Assembly: GCA_016875405.1 (NCBI GenBank)
Contig: VGRJ01000031.1
Location: 1-42,204, forward strand
DNA: 42,204 nt
Reading direction: 5' to 3'
Source: Deltaproteobacteria bacterium
GTDB taxonomy: Bacteria > Myxococcota_A > Polyangia > Polyangiales > Polyangiaceae
Positions within the stretch are counted from its first letter, which is position 1. Every line of letters begins with the position of its first letter. A model generated the notes under the pieces. It did not search any database. It was not told the origin of the DNA and was given only the letters and a program-made list of their open reading frames with translations. Shown in pieces: positions 8,507 to 18,430 of the stretch. A program made the position numbers and the translations under genes.

Positions 8507-9820
8507 TCAGCGGTCGAGCGCGACCACCGCCTCGACGTGGCTCGTCTGCGGGAAGACGTCGAAGAGGTCGAGCGACGTGGGTCGATAGCGAGCCTCGACG
8601 AGCGTCTCGAGATCGCGCGCGAGCGTGGCGACGTTGCAGGAGACGTACACGACGCGACGCGGCCGCAGGGAGGCGATGGCGCGCACCGCACCGACGGCGC
8701 CGCCGCGGGGCGGATCGAGGACGACGAGGTCCGCTCGCGGCAGCGGCGTCGTCTCGGCGTCGCCGACGCGGACTCTCACGGATAGCGCGCGGGCGAGGAG
8801 GTTGTCGCGCAGCGCCGCGACGGCGGGCTCGTCGCGCTCGATGGCGACGAGATCGTCGACGACACGGGCGAGCGCGACCGTGAGGGTTCCGCTCCCCGCG
8901 AAGAGCTCGACCGCGCGTGTGGCGCGCGCCTCGGACGCGAGCTCGGCGACTCGCCGCGCGAGCGCGGCGCCGGCGGCATCCGACGCCTGGGCGAAGCCGC
9001 CGGGGGCGACGACGAGCGGGGCGCCGTCGACGGCGACGACGACCGGACGCGGGTCACCGGCGACGAGCGGCTCGCGCGCCCCGTCGAGCCAGGTCCGTAC
9101 ACCCACGACGCGACCGTCGCGGAGCGCTCGCTCGACCCCGGAAAAGTAGGCGTCGGCGAGCACACCGGAGAAGCGGACGTCGTAGACTCGCTTCGCTTCC
9201 ATTCCGAGCGCGACCGTAGCCTCGCCGTCGCCGCGGCTCCCCGCGAAGAGCTCGGCGAGCTCGGCGAGGGCGGGCGCGAGGGCGGGCGCGAGCACCGCGC
9301 AGTGCTCGACGGGCAAGAGCTCGTGGCTCCGTGTCGGACGATAGCCAACCTCGGCGCGTCGCCCCTTGGTTCGAAGCTGCAGGCGCGCGCGGGTACGGTA
9401 CGCGAGCGGCGCCGGTGCGGCGTGGAGGGCGGGCGCGGGCAACGCGACGCCGCGGCGCGCGAGCGCGGAGTCCAAGGTCCTCATCACGTGTCGGACGTGC
9501 CAGTCGGACTGCGCCTCGGGCGCGAGGTGCATGAAGTCACAGCCGCCACAGCGCGACGCGAGCGCGCACGCTGGGGTGACGCGCCTCGGGCTCGGCGCGA
9601 GCACCTCGAGCAGCCTGCCGCGGCGAGGACGGCCTCCGCCGACCACTGCGCGGACCCGCTCGCCGTCGACGGTGCCAGGGACGAAGACCGCGTCGCCCGT
9701 GGGCAAATGCGCGACGCCCTCGCCGGTGAGCGCGAGATCGTCGATGACGAGCTCGAGCGATTCGCCCGTCGGATCGCGCGACGGTCGGCCGCGTCGCGCG
9801 CGTTGCGAGGAGGAGCTCAC
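8507..9820 (-). CDS. 23S rRNA/tRNA uridine-C5 methyltransferase (RlmD/TrmA family)
   Basis: A 437-residue SAM-dependent RNA m5U methyltransferase starting at GTG. An N-terminal TRAM-like beta domain (about 18-78) is followed by cysteines in the [4Fe-4S] pattern (Cys85, Cys91, Cys94 and Cys174). The Rossmann methyltransferase part has ELFAGSGTLT for SAM binding, the DPPRGG motif and the catalytic Cys395 in YVSCNVATLARDL. Conservation of the cluster ligands favours the RlmD/RlmC side of the family over TrmA, but the target uridine cannot be settled. It starts 13 nt after the kinase stop and ends 8 nt before tilS, so it is probably part of a kinase-methyltransferase-tilS-ftsH transcript. Confidence 0.9.
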   Translation of the reverse strand: MSSSSQRARRGRPSRDPTGESLELVIDDLALTGEGVAHLPTGDAVFVPGTVDGERVRAVVGGGRPRRGRLLEVLAPSPRRVTPACALASRCGGCDFMHLAPEAQSDWHVRHVMRTLDSALARRGVALPAPALHAAPAPLAYRTRARLQLRTKGRRAEVGYRPTRSHELLPVEHCAVLAPALAPALAELAELFAGSRGDGEATVALGMEAKRVYDVRFSGVLADAYFSGVERALRDGRVVGVRTWLDGAREPLVAGDPRPVVVAVDGAPLVVAPGGFAQASDAAGAALARRVAELASEARATRAVELFAGSGTLTVALARVVDDLVAIERDEPAVAALRDNLLARALSVRVRVGDAETTPLPRADLVVLDPPRGGAVGAVRAIASLRPRRVVYVSCNVATLARDLETLVEARYRPTSLDLFDVFPQTSHVEAVVALDR

Positions 9821-9833
9821 GACGCGCTCGCTG

Positions 9834-12068
<2,235 letters not shown>

Positions 12069-12166
12069 CGGGCCGTCGACTCTAGCGCGAATGGCACGCG
12101 GGGTGCTACTCGCCCGTGCGGCGAGGTATCATCACGACCGTGGAGGAACTGCCGGACACGAGGACC
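12069..12166. promoter_or_regulatory. Divergent promoter region between the kinase gene and mnmA
   Basis: This 98-bp region must hold start signals for both directions. On the minus strand TAGAGT (12079-12084) sits 10 nt before the kinase ATG. On the plus strand GGAGG occurs at 12141-12145. No recognisable operator was found. Confidence 0.35.
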
Positions 12167-13261
12167 ATGGGCGCCCGAGCGGAGCGGGTGCTCGTCGCGA
12201 TGTCCGGCGGTGTGGACTCGGCGGTCGCGGCCGCGCGTCTCGTCGAAGCAGGACACGAGGTCGTCGGGGTGACCCTGCACCTCTGGGATTACCCGAGCGG
12301 CACGCCCGAGCGCTCGCGGTGCTGCGCACCGGAGGATGCACACGACGCGCGACTCGTCGCCGACCACCTCGGGATCCCTCACTACACGTTCGATCGTCGC
12401 GCGCTCTTCGCGCGGGACGTCGTCGCGCCCTTCGTCGAGGCTTACCTCGCCGGGGCGACGCCGAGCCCGTGCGTCGCCTGCAATCGCACGGTGAAGATGC
12501 ACGAACTCTTCGGGCTCGCGGACACGCTCGGCGCGGCGCGGATCGCAACGGGACATTACGCGCGCATCGTCGCGGACGCGGCTGGGCGGCCGCGCCTCCA
12601 CGCAGGCCGCGACCCTCGCAAGGACCAGAGCTACTTCCTCCACATGCTGGGCCTCGTCGACCTCGGACGTCTGGTGCTGCCCCTTGGCGACTCGACGAAG
12701 GAGGAGGTCCGCGCGGAGGCGCACGCGCGCGGTCTGCCGGGCGCGGGCAAGGGCGAGAGCCAGGAGCTGTGCTTCGTCCCGACCGGCGACTACGCGAGCT
12801 TCGTCGAGGCGCGCGCGCCCGGGCGCGTGCGACCCGGTCCCATCCTGAACGAGCGGGGCGACGTCGTCGGTGCCCACGACGGCCTGCACCGCTTCACCGT
12901 GGGCCAGCGCCGGGGCCTCGGGGTCACGCTCGGCAAGCCCGCGTTCGTGACGGCGCTCGAGCCCGAGCGCGACGCAGTGGTGATCGGCGACGATCCGGTG
13001 TCGGCCGCCGCCGAGCTCGCCGAGGGTAGCTGGTGCGACGACGTGGCGTTCCCGCTTCGCGCCGAGGTGAAGGTGCGCTCCCACCAGCGACCGCAGCCCG
13101 CGACGATCGAGGAGATCCGCGGCGACGCGGGGGTCCGCTGGAGGGTGCGCTTCGACGCGCCGGTGCGCGCGGTCGCGCCTGGCCAGGTCGCGGTCGCCTA
13201 CCACGACGATCGGGTGCTGGGCGGCGGCACGATCGTGCGCGCGGTCGGGGCGATCGCGTGA
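12167..13261 (+). CDS. mnmA: tRNA-specific 2-thiouridylase MnmA
   Basis: A 364-residue enzyme that thiolates U34 of Lys, Glu and Gln tRNAs using ATP and a persulfide carrier. The PP-loop SGGVDS is at 13-18. The active-site cysteine is in PCVACN (Cys105) and its partner is in ESQELCFV (Cys202); both correspond to the pair known from E. coli. RKDQSYFL and the C-terminal beta-barrel motifs (VGQRRGLGV) are also present. I chose ATG 12167 because it gives the usual short lead to the PP-loop. In-frame GTG codons at 12116 and 12140 would add 17 or 9 residues. The stop overlaps the next GTG by GTGA. Confidence 0.95.
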   Translation: MGARAERVLVAMSGGVDSAVAAARLVEAGHEVVGVTLHLWDYPSGTPERSRCCAPEDAHDARLVADHLGIPHYTFDRRALFARDVVAPFVEAYLAGATPSPCVACNRTVKMHELFGLADTLGAARIATGHYARIVADAAGRPRLHAGRDPRKDQSYFLHMLGLVDLGRLVLPLGDSTKEEVRAEAHARGLPGAGKGESQELCFVPTGDYASFVEARAPGRVRPGPILNERGDVVGAHDGLHRFTVGQRRGLGVTLGKPAFVTALEPERDAVVIGDDPVSAAAELAEGSWCDDVAFPLRAEVKVRSHQRPQPATIEEIRGDAGVRWRVRFDAPVRAVAPGQVAVAYHDDRVLGGGTIVRAVGAIA

Positions 13262-13890
13262 GGCTCCGGGCGCTCCTCGGGCTCGTGCTCCTCGTCGCCG
13301 CGTCCGGCTGCGCGGTCCTCGGCCAGGGAAAAGGCGAGGTCCACAGCGACGCGCTCTACGCCGACGAGTGCTGGCGCGGCCCGTTCGATTTGAACCCCGA
13401 CTTCTTCGCGGCCGTCCCGTTCCGCGACACGCTGCAAATTCGCGTGCAGCGAGGTGACGATCGTCAAGAGGTCTCGGACTCGCTTCTCGTGCTCGTCGAT
13501 GACGTGACGGGGATCCGCAGCCTCGACCTCGGCGCGCCGATCCCCGTCGGCCTCGCGCCCCAGCTCGTCGCCGCGATCGCGCCCAGCGCCACTCGCGGGC
13601 CGGCTCCGCGGGTCGGCCTGTCGCTCGCGCTCCAGAGCTCGTGCCACAACCAGAACGTCGCGCTCTACGCGCTCCGCGGCACCATCACCTTCGACGCGCT
13701 CTTCAGCGGCGATCCGAACGAGGAGGTCGGCTCCGAAAAACTCTCCGAGGCGCGCTTCGAGGTCGAGATGGCCGACCCGCGCGATGCGACCCCGGGAACG
13801 CTCGACGTGCCCGCCGCGAAGACCTCGCTCGTCACCGGGAGCTTCTCGTTCCACTTCCAGCGCGGTCAGCCCGGCCAGCCGTTCCCGTGA
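13258..13890 (+). CDS. Hypothetical lipoprotein
   Basis: A 210-residue predicted lipoprotein. The GTG start overlaps the mnmA stop (GTGA), and the sequence opens with a signal peptide ending AASGC (Cys18). The mature part has alternating hydrophobic and polar residues and few charged helices, suggesting a beta-rich periplasmic domain. The end is SFSFHFQRGQPGQPFP. I recognise no family and no catalytic motif. The position after mnmA says only that it is probably co-transcribed. The start is supported by the signal peptide; an upstream start in the same frame would lie inside mnmA. Confidence 0.8.
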   Translation: MRLRALLGLVLLVAASGCAVLGQGKGEVHSDALYADECWRGPFDLNPDFFAAVPFRDTLQIRVQRGDDRQEVSDSLLVLVDDVTGIRSLDLGAPIPVGLAPQLVAAIAPSATRGPAPRVGLSLALQSSCHNQNVALYALRGTITFDALFSGDPNEEVGSEKLSEARFEVEMADPRDATPGTLDVPAAKTSLVTGSFSFHFQRGQPGQPFP

Positions 13891-13923
13891 CCGAGTCTGG
13901 CCCCGCTCACGTCCGACCGTGTC

Positions 13924-13929
13924 TATACT
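13924..13929 (+). promoter_or_regulatory. Candidate -10 element TATACT 6 nt before purQ
   Basis: TATACT is an AT-rich island in very GC-rich DNA and lies 6 nt before the purQ ATG. That spacing would put transcription start at or near the start codon. No Shine-Dalgarno site lies between, and no good -35 element is visible. Confidence 0.35.
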
Positions 13930-13935
13930 GACGGC

Positions 13936-14634
13936 ATGCGCGCAGCGGTCGTCGTCTTTCCCGGCTCGAACTCGGACGCGGAGATGCTGCGGACCCTGCG
14001 GGACGTCTGCGGCGTACCGACCGAGGTCGCGTGGCACCGCGACGCCGAGCTCCCCGCCGGCACCGATCTCGTCGCGCTCCCGGGGGGGTTCTCGTATGGC
14101 GACTACCTGCGCTGTGGAGCGATCGCGCGGACGAGCCCGATCCTCGCGGCGGTCCGGCGTCATGCAGAGCGTGGCGGCTTCGTCCTCGGGGTGTGCAACG
14201 GGTTTCAGATCCTCACCGAGGCAGGCCTCTTGCCTGGCGCGCTCCTGCGGAATGCTCACCTGCGCTTCGAGTGTCGTGAGGTGTTCCTCAGGGTGGACGC
14301 CGTTGGGCCGTTCACCGACGCGCCGGGCGCGGTCCTGCGAATGCCGATCGCGCACGCCGAGGGGCGCTACCACGCCGACGCGGAGACGCTCCGCGCGCTC
14401 GTCGCGGAGGGCCGCGTCGCGCTGCGGTACGTGACCTCCGACGGACGCGCTGCGGCCGCGGCCAACCCTAACGGCGCGGCCCTCGACATCGCCGGAATTT
14501 ACGGCGGCCCCGCAAAGAACGTGCTGGGGATGATGCCGCACCCCGAGCGGATGAGCGAGCCCGCCCATGGCGGCAGCGATGGCCGACGTCTGTTCGACGC
14601 GCTGCTCTCGTCGGCCGCGCGCCGCGTCGCCTGA
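13936..14634 (+). CDS. purQ: Phosphoribosylformylglycinamidine synthase, glutaminase subunit
   Basis: A 232-residue class I glutamine amidotransferase that releases ammonia from glutamine for the fourth step of purine synthesis, working with PurL and PurS. Visible motifs are VVFPGSNSD at the N-terminus, [15 protein letters not shown], the nucleophile elbow GVCNGFQ (Cys87) and the His/Glu pair near the end in MMPHPER. Length matches stand-alone PurQ. Neither purL nor purS is in the window, so the complex must be completed elsewhere. It begins 45 nt after the lipoprotein gene. Confidence 0.96.
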   Translation: MRAAVVVFPGSNSDAEMLRTLRDVCGVPTEVAWHRDAELPAGTDLVALPGGFSYGDYLRCGAIARTSPILAAVRRHAERGGFVLGVCNGFQILTEAGLLPGALLRNAHLRFECREVFLRVDAVGPFTDAPGAVLRMPIAHAEGRYHADAETLRALVAEGRVALRYVTSDGRAAAAANPNGAALDIAGIYGGPAKNVLGMMPHPERMSEPAHGGSDGRRLFDALLSSAARRVA

Positions 14635-14655
14635 GGTCGCGCGAAGGAGCCGCCC

Positions 14656-15393
14656 ATGCAGAGCGCGCCTTGTCCGCACGGCAACCATCACGGGACCACC
14701 GCACCCCACGACGAGCTGCATCACATCTGCGCGGTGTGCGGCGGGCCGCGCGTGCCTGCCGCAGCGCCGACGAGCGGCTCCGAGATCCCCGCGCTGCGGG
14801 CCGCAAAGGAGGCCTACACGCGGCGGACGTCGTGGCGCTTCGGCGCAAGCTGCAGCGCCGTGATCGCTGCGCTCGGCGGGATCCTTGGCCTCGCGCTGCT
14901 CCGGCTCGACTCGTCGATCGCGACGACGGTGGGCGTCACGTTCCTCGTCCTGACGCTGCCCTTCGCGCTCGTGTTCGCGACCGGCCTCGCGAAGGCCGCG
15001 CGCCACTCTCGCGACCTCTCGCGCGAGCTCACCGAGGCGTGGCAGCGCGCGCTCCGTGACGTCGTGACGCGCGCCCCGGGGCCGCTCCACTCGGCGGACC
15101 TGGCGGCGACGCTCGGCGTCCGCGAGGAGCAGGCCGATCGCTGGCTCGCGGAGCTCTCGGCCGAAGGGCTCGTGCGGTCGGAGATCACCGAGGAGGGCCA
15201 GGTCGTCTACCGACCGACCACCGGCGCGCGGATCGACGCGAGCCCCGGGGCGGCGCATGGCGGCGTGCGGATCGATCCGCAGGGCCTCGGGGTCGCCCCC
15301 ACGGAGCTCGCCGGGTCCGAGCACCTCGACGATCGGGACCTCGAGGCGCGCTTCGCGGAGCTCGCGCGTCGCGAGGGCGCCAAGCCTCGCTGA
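14656..15393 (+). CDS. Membrane protein with Cys/His-rich N-terminus and winged-helix domain
   Basis: A 245-residue protein of unknown function. Residues 1-30 hold Cys6, Cys25 and Cys28 plus six or more His, resembling a small zinc-binding segment (CPHGNHHG and CAVCGG). Two adjacent hydrophobic segments follow (about 63-82 and 87-107). The region after them (about 130-190: SADLAATLGV, ADRWLAELSAEGLV, GQVVYRP) has the layout of a winged helix-turn-helix. The protein may therefore be a membrane-tethered DNA-binding or oligomerisation module. A good ribosome site AAGGAG precedes the ATG. It follows purQ by 21 nt. I do not recognise a named family. Confidence 0.75.
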   Translation: MQSAPCPHGNHHGTTAPHDELHHICAVCGGPRVPAAAPTSGSEIPALRAAKEAYTRRTSWRFGASCSAVIAALGGILGLALLRLDSSIATTVGVTFLVLTLPFALVFATGLAKAARHSRDLSRELTEAWQRALRDVVTRAPGPLHSADLAATLGVREEQADRWLAELSAEGLVRSEITEEGQVVYRPTTGARIDASPGAAHGGVRIDPQGLGVAPTELAGSEHLDDRDLEARFAELARREGAKPR

Positions 15394-15402
15394 GCCTTCG
15401 CG

Positions 15403-15777
15403 ATGCGGATCTCGGGCCTCGCGCGGCGAAGAGCGACTCGTGCCATGAGCGGAGCCCTCGCCGGGTGCGTCCTCCTGAGCTGCGCCTCCGCCTCGCTGCG
15501 AGAGGCGTCGATCGGTGCCGTGCTCGTCCGTGAGCGGAGCGGCGCGGTGCTCGTCCGCGAGGTCCCGCACGGTCGCGCGGCGTGGCGAGCGGGGCTCGCG
15601 ACCGGAGACCGAATCAAGATGGTCGACGGGTCGCTCGTCGACGACCTCGACGCGGCCCGGCTCCGCGGGCTCTTGCGAGGCGCGGTCGGGTCACGGGCAG
15701 TCCTCACGGTGCTTCGCGGAGACCAGGTGCTCGAGCTCACGGTCGCGCGCGAGCCGCTCGGGCCCGCGGCCCGCTGA
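15403..15777 (+). CDS. PDZ-domain lipoprotein
   Basis: A 124-residue protein with an Arg-rich N-terminus, a hydrophobic segment and lipobox VLLSC (Cys27). The rest is essentially one PDZ domain (about 38-117). It includes GAVLVREVPHGRAAWRAGL, the GDRIKMVDG turn and the VLTVLRGDQ strand seen in bacterial PDZ modules of HtrA/CtpA-type proteins. No protease domain is attached, so it is likely an adaptor or peptide-binding lipoprotein. ATG 15403 is preferred over ATG 15445 because it supplies the positive n-region of the signal. It follows the winged-helix gene by 9 nt. Confidence 0.78.
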   Translation: MRISGLARRRATRAMSGALAGCVLLSCASASLREASIGAVLVRERSGAVLVREVPHGRAAWRAGLATGDRIKMVDGSLVDDLDAARLRGLLRGAVGSRAVLTVLRGDQVLELTVAREPLGPAAR

Positions 15778-15785
15778 CGGCGAGC

Positions 15786-16685
15786 TCAGGCACGCGAGCG
15801 CGGCGGCCAAGGGACCAGCATCGACACTCGCCGCATGTGGTCGGCGAAGGCGGGGCGGCGCGCGAGCGAGCGCTTCTCGGCGAGCGGAATCGTGCCGAAC
15901 ACGAACAAGGCGACAATCCCGAGCGGACCGACGGACGTCCAGAGCGCGTCGGCGGGGCTCGCCGCGACGCCGATCACCCAGACCCCGACCCAGAACGAGC
16001 ACTCGCCAAAATAATTGGGGTGCCGCGACCACCCCCACAGCCCCACCTCGCAGATCTCGCCGCGGACGCCGCGCTCCGCGCAGTCCTTTCGGTAGGCACG
16101 CAGCTGCGCGTCGGCGAGCCCCTCGATGACGGTCGCGCCGAGCGCGATCGCCGCGCCCACGGCGTCGAGCGGCCCGAGCGGTGCAGTGCTCGTCGCCGCG
16201 GGCCACATCGGGAGGCCGCTCGCGAACGTGCACACGGTCGGGAAGAAGTGGATCGCCGCGAAGCTGAAGGGCCAGTAGCCGCGCGGGTATTGCTTGCGGA
16301 AGTCGACGTAGCGCCAATCCTCATGCTCGAGCCCCTCCCAGCCGCGCAGCCAGTTGTAGGTGAGGCGCGCGCCCCACGCGAAGGTCACCGCCGCCATCAG
16401 CGCGTGGCGCGGCCCGAGCGGCGCGACTCCGGGGAGCCCCGAGAACGGCAGCCATGCCGCGATCACCATCGGCGCGACGCTCCAGTACGGGTCGTAGAAG
16501 CTCGAGTTGTCGAACGCGCGACTCCAAGCGAAGATCACGACCGTCCCGGCCGTGTCGGCCAGGAAAATCGCGAGCAGCGGCGGCATGGGACCGAGGAGGC
16601 GCAGCGTCCCCCAAGCGGCCGCGAGCGCGACGACGTACGCGAGGGTGACGAGCGCGAGCGCGCGCGGCGGGGCGGGGATCCACAT
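15786..16685 (-). CDS. DUF1295 / steroid 5-alpha-reductase-like membrane protein
   Basis: A 299-residue polytopic protein with about seven hydrophobic segments. SFYDPYWSVAPM near residue 60 and YNWLRGWEGLEHEDWRY are typical of the DUF1295 family. The C-terminal block GLWGWSRHPNYFGE, followed by hydrophobic sequence, matches the cofactor-binding end shared by this family and by isoprenylcysteine methyltransferases and 5-alpha reductases. A reductase or methyltransferase acting on a lipid in the inner membrane is plausible; the substrate is unknown. The ATG chosen (MWIPAPP) begins just before the first membrane span. The gene converges on the PDZ gene with an 8-nt gap. Confidence 0.82.
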   Translation of the reverse strand: MWIPAPPRALALVTLAYVVALAAAWGTLRLLGPMPPLLAIFLADTAGTVVIFAWSRAFDNSSFYDPYWSVAPMVIAAWLPFSGLPGVAPLGPRHALMAAVTFAWGARLTYNWLRGWEGLEHEDWRYVDFRKQYPRGYWPFSFAAIHFFPTVCTFASGLPMWPAATSTAPLGPLDAVGAAIALGATVIEGLADAQLRAYRKDCAERGVRGEICEVGLWGWSRHPNYFGECSFWVGVWVIGVAASPADALWTSVGPLGIVALFVFGTIPLAEKRSLARRPAFADHMRRVSMLVPWPPRSRA

Positions 16686-16887
16686 GGCGGTTCGCCAAGA
16701 ATGACCTCGCAGCCGGATCCGTTCAACAAACGCGACCCTCGCTCGTCGCGAACGTGGGCTGTCGTCGCCGCGCGTGTGCTCGCCGAAGGGCGTTTCGCTC
16801 GGTGCCCCGCGCGGTCGGTTCATCCACCCGCGGGCCCCGCGCCGTGCCATGTGCCCTCGGCCACCCGGAGTGGTCGGCACGCGCCCC

Positions 16888-18288
16888 ATGAGCGACCGAC
16901 CGATCGCCGACGAACCTGGTGACCGCCCTCGAGCCCCCGAGCCCGTCCGCGAGGAGGCGCGTGCGCTGTTCGGCCTCGCGTGGCCGCTCGCGGTGAGCTT
17001 GACCGGCAACGCGGCCCTTGGCTTCGTCATCACCGCGCTCGTCGGTCGGGTCGATCCGACCGAGCTCGCCGGCGTCGCGATCGGCAACGGGATCTTCTTT
17101 ACCGCGACGATCTCGGCGGCCGGCGTCGTGTTCGGCATCGACCCACTCCTGGCCCAGGCGCTCGGGGCGAGAGAAGGGGCGCGCGCCCGCGCGATCCTCC
17201 GGTCGGGACTGAAGCTCTCGCTCGCGCTCGCGCTGGCGGCGATCGCGGTGGTGCTCGTGTCGCCTTGCGCGCTGCCGCTCGCCGGCGTCGACGCCGCGAC
17301 GACCGACGCCGCTCGGCGGTTCTTGTGGGCCCGCGCTCCGGGCGTCTTGCCGCTCGTCGTGGTCATCACGCTCCGCAGCTACCTGCAGGCGCGGCTCGTG
17401 ACGCGCCCGATCGTGCTGTCGATGGTCGCCGCGAACCTCGTCAACGCGCTCCTCGCGGTTCCCCTCGTCCTTGGCGATCGAGGGCTCGCCATGGCGGGCC
17501 TGCCGGCACTGGGCCTCTCCGGTCATGGCGCGCTCGGCGCTGGCCTCGCGACGAGCGGCGCCACGTTCGCCCAGCTGGCGGTGATGGCCCTCGGGTTCCG
17601 GGCGCTCGAGCCGGCCGATGGCGAGGGTGACACGACCGTGCCTCTCGGCTCGTTGCTCCGTCTCGGGCTGCCGCTAGGGCTCACGCTGCTCGCCGAGATC
17701 GGCGCCTTCACGGTCGCCGGCGTGATGGCAGGGCGCATGGGTCCGCTCGCCGCGTCGGGGCATCAGGTCGCGCTGAGCCTCGCGAGCATGTCCTTCACCG
17801 CGAGCATGGCGATTGGCGACGCCACCAGCGTGCGCGTTGGGATGGCCGTCGGCCGCGGCGACACCCCCGGCGCACGGCGCGCGGGCTTCGTCGGGCTCGG
17901 GCTCGCGACCGCCTGGATGAGCTTGACCGCCGCCGTGTTTGCGTTCGGTGGCGAGGCCGTCGCGCGGCTGGTCTCGGATCGGCCCGAGGTGATCGCCTCG
18001 GCGGCGCCGCTCCTGCTCGTGGCCGCGGCCTTTCAGCTCTTCGACGGAGCGCAGGTGGTCGGCGCCGGGGCGCTCCGGGGACTCGGAGACACGCGCCCAG
18101 CCCAGTGGGCGAACCTCGTCGGATACTACGCGGTGGGGCTCCCGCTCGCTTGGTTCCTTGGCTTTCGCGCGGGGCACGGGACGGCCGGGCTCTGGTGGGG
18201 GCTCTGCGTGGGCCTCGCGATCGTCGCGGTGGCGCTCGTCCTGCGGTTCGAGCGCCGCACCCGCACGGCGGTGGGGCGCGTGCGCTGA
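16888..18288 (+). CDS. MATE-family multidrug/Na+ (or H+) antiporter
   Basis: A 466-residue transporter with about twelve membrane spans in two similar halves. Characteristic pieces are LFGLAWPLAVSLTGNAALGF in span 1, ATISAAGVVFGIDPLLAQALGA in span 2 and GLPLGLTLLAEIGAFTVAGVMAGRMG at the start of the second half. LFDGAQVVGAGALRGLGDTRPAQ is typical of NorM-like MatE domains. It should export cationic compounds in exchange for Na+ or H+. I started at ATG 16888 (MSDRPIAD), about 30 residues before span 1. The frame is open 38 codons further upstream, but that stretch is basic and unlike a transporter. The gene is divergent from DUF1295 across about 200 bp in which I see nothing else. Confidence 0.92.
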   Translation: MSDRPIADEPGDRPRAPEPVREEARALFGLAWPLAVSLTGNAALGFVITALVGRVDPTELAGVAIGNGIFFTATISAAGVVFGIDPLLAQALGAREGARARAILRSGLKLSLALALAAIAVVLVSPCALPLAGVDAATTDAARRFLWARAPGVLPLVVVITLRSYLQARLVTRPIVLSMVAANLVNALLAVPLVLGDRGLAMAGLPALGLSGHGALGAGLATSGATFAQLAVMALGFRALEPADGEGDTTVPLGSLLRLGLPLGLTLLAEIGAFTVAGVMAGRMGPLAASGHQVALSLASMSFTASMAIGDATSVRVGMAVGRGDTPGARRAGFVGLGLATAWMSLTAAVFAFGGEAVARLVSDRPEVIASAAPLLLVAAAFQLFDGAQVVGAGALRGLGDTRPAQWANLVGYYAVGLPLAWFLGFRAGHGTAGLWWGLCVGLAIVAVALVLRFERRTRTAVGRVR

Positions 18289-18430
18289 CGCCGACCCCAC
18301 TTGCGCCCCGTCAATCGAGAGAACCTCGCCGACGGCGCCCTCAAGCGAACCCCCGTGAAGGAATTCAAAGGTACTCCGGCGCGCGTCGCCGTTTGACAGA
18401 GGGGGGCCTCTCGGCACAAACTCCGCGCCT
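18289..18430 (+). promoter_or_regulatory. Upstream region of the RCC1 lipoprotein gene
   Basis: TTGACA occurs at 18393-18398, directly followed by the small inverted repeat agagg-gggg-cctct (18400-18413), ending 17 nt before the ATG. TTGACA suits a -35 box, but the position for -10 (about 18416) shows only acaaac. The assignment is therefore weak. Confidence 0.3.

Noticed and set aside
15582-16922. 446-codon plus-strand frame opposite the DUF1295 gene
   Set aside because: Arg/Ala/His-rich with no motif, while the minus frame has a clear family match and membrane spans.
18393-18421. Standard sigma-70 promoter before the RCC1 gene
   Set aside because: TTGACA is present but the expected -10 position has no TANNNT; kept only as a weak regulatory note.
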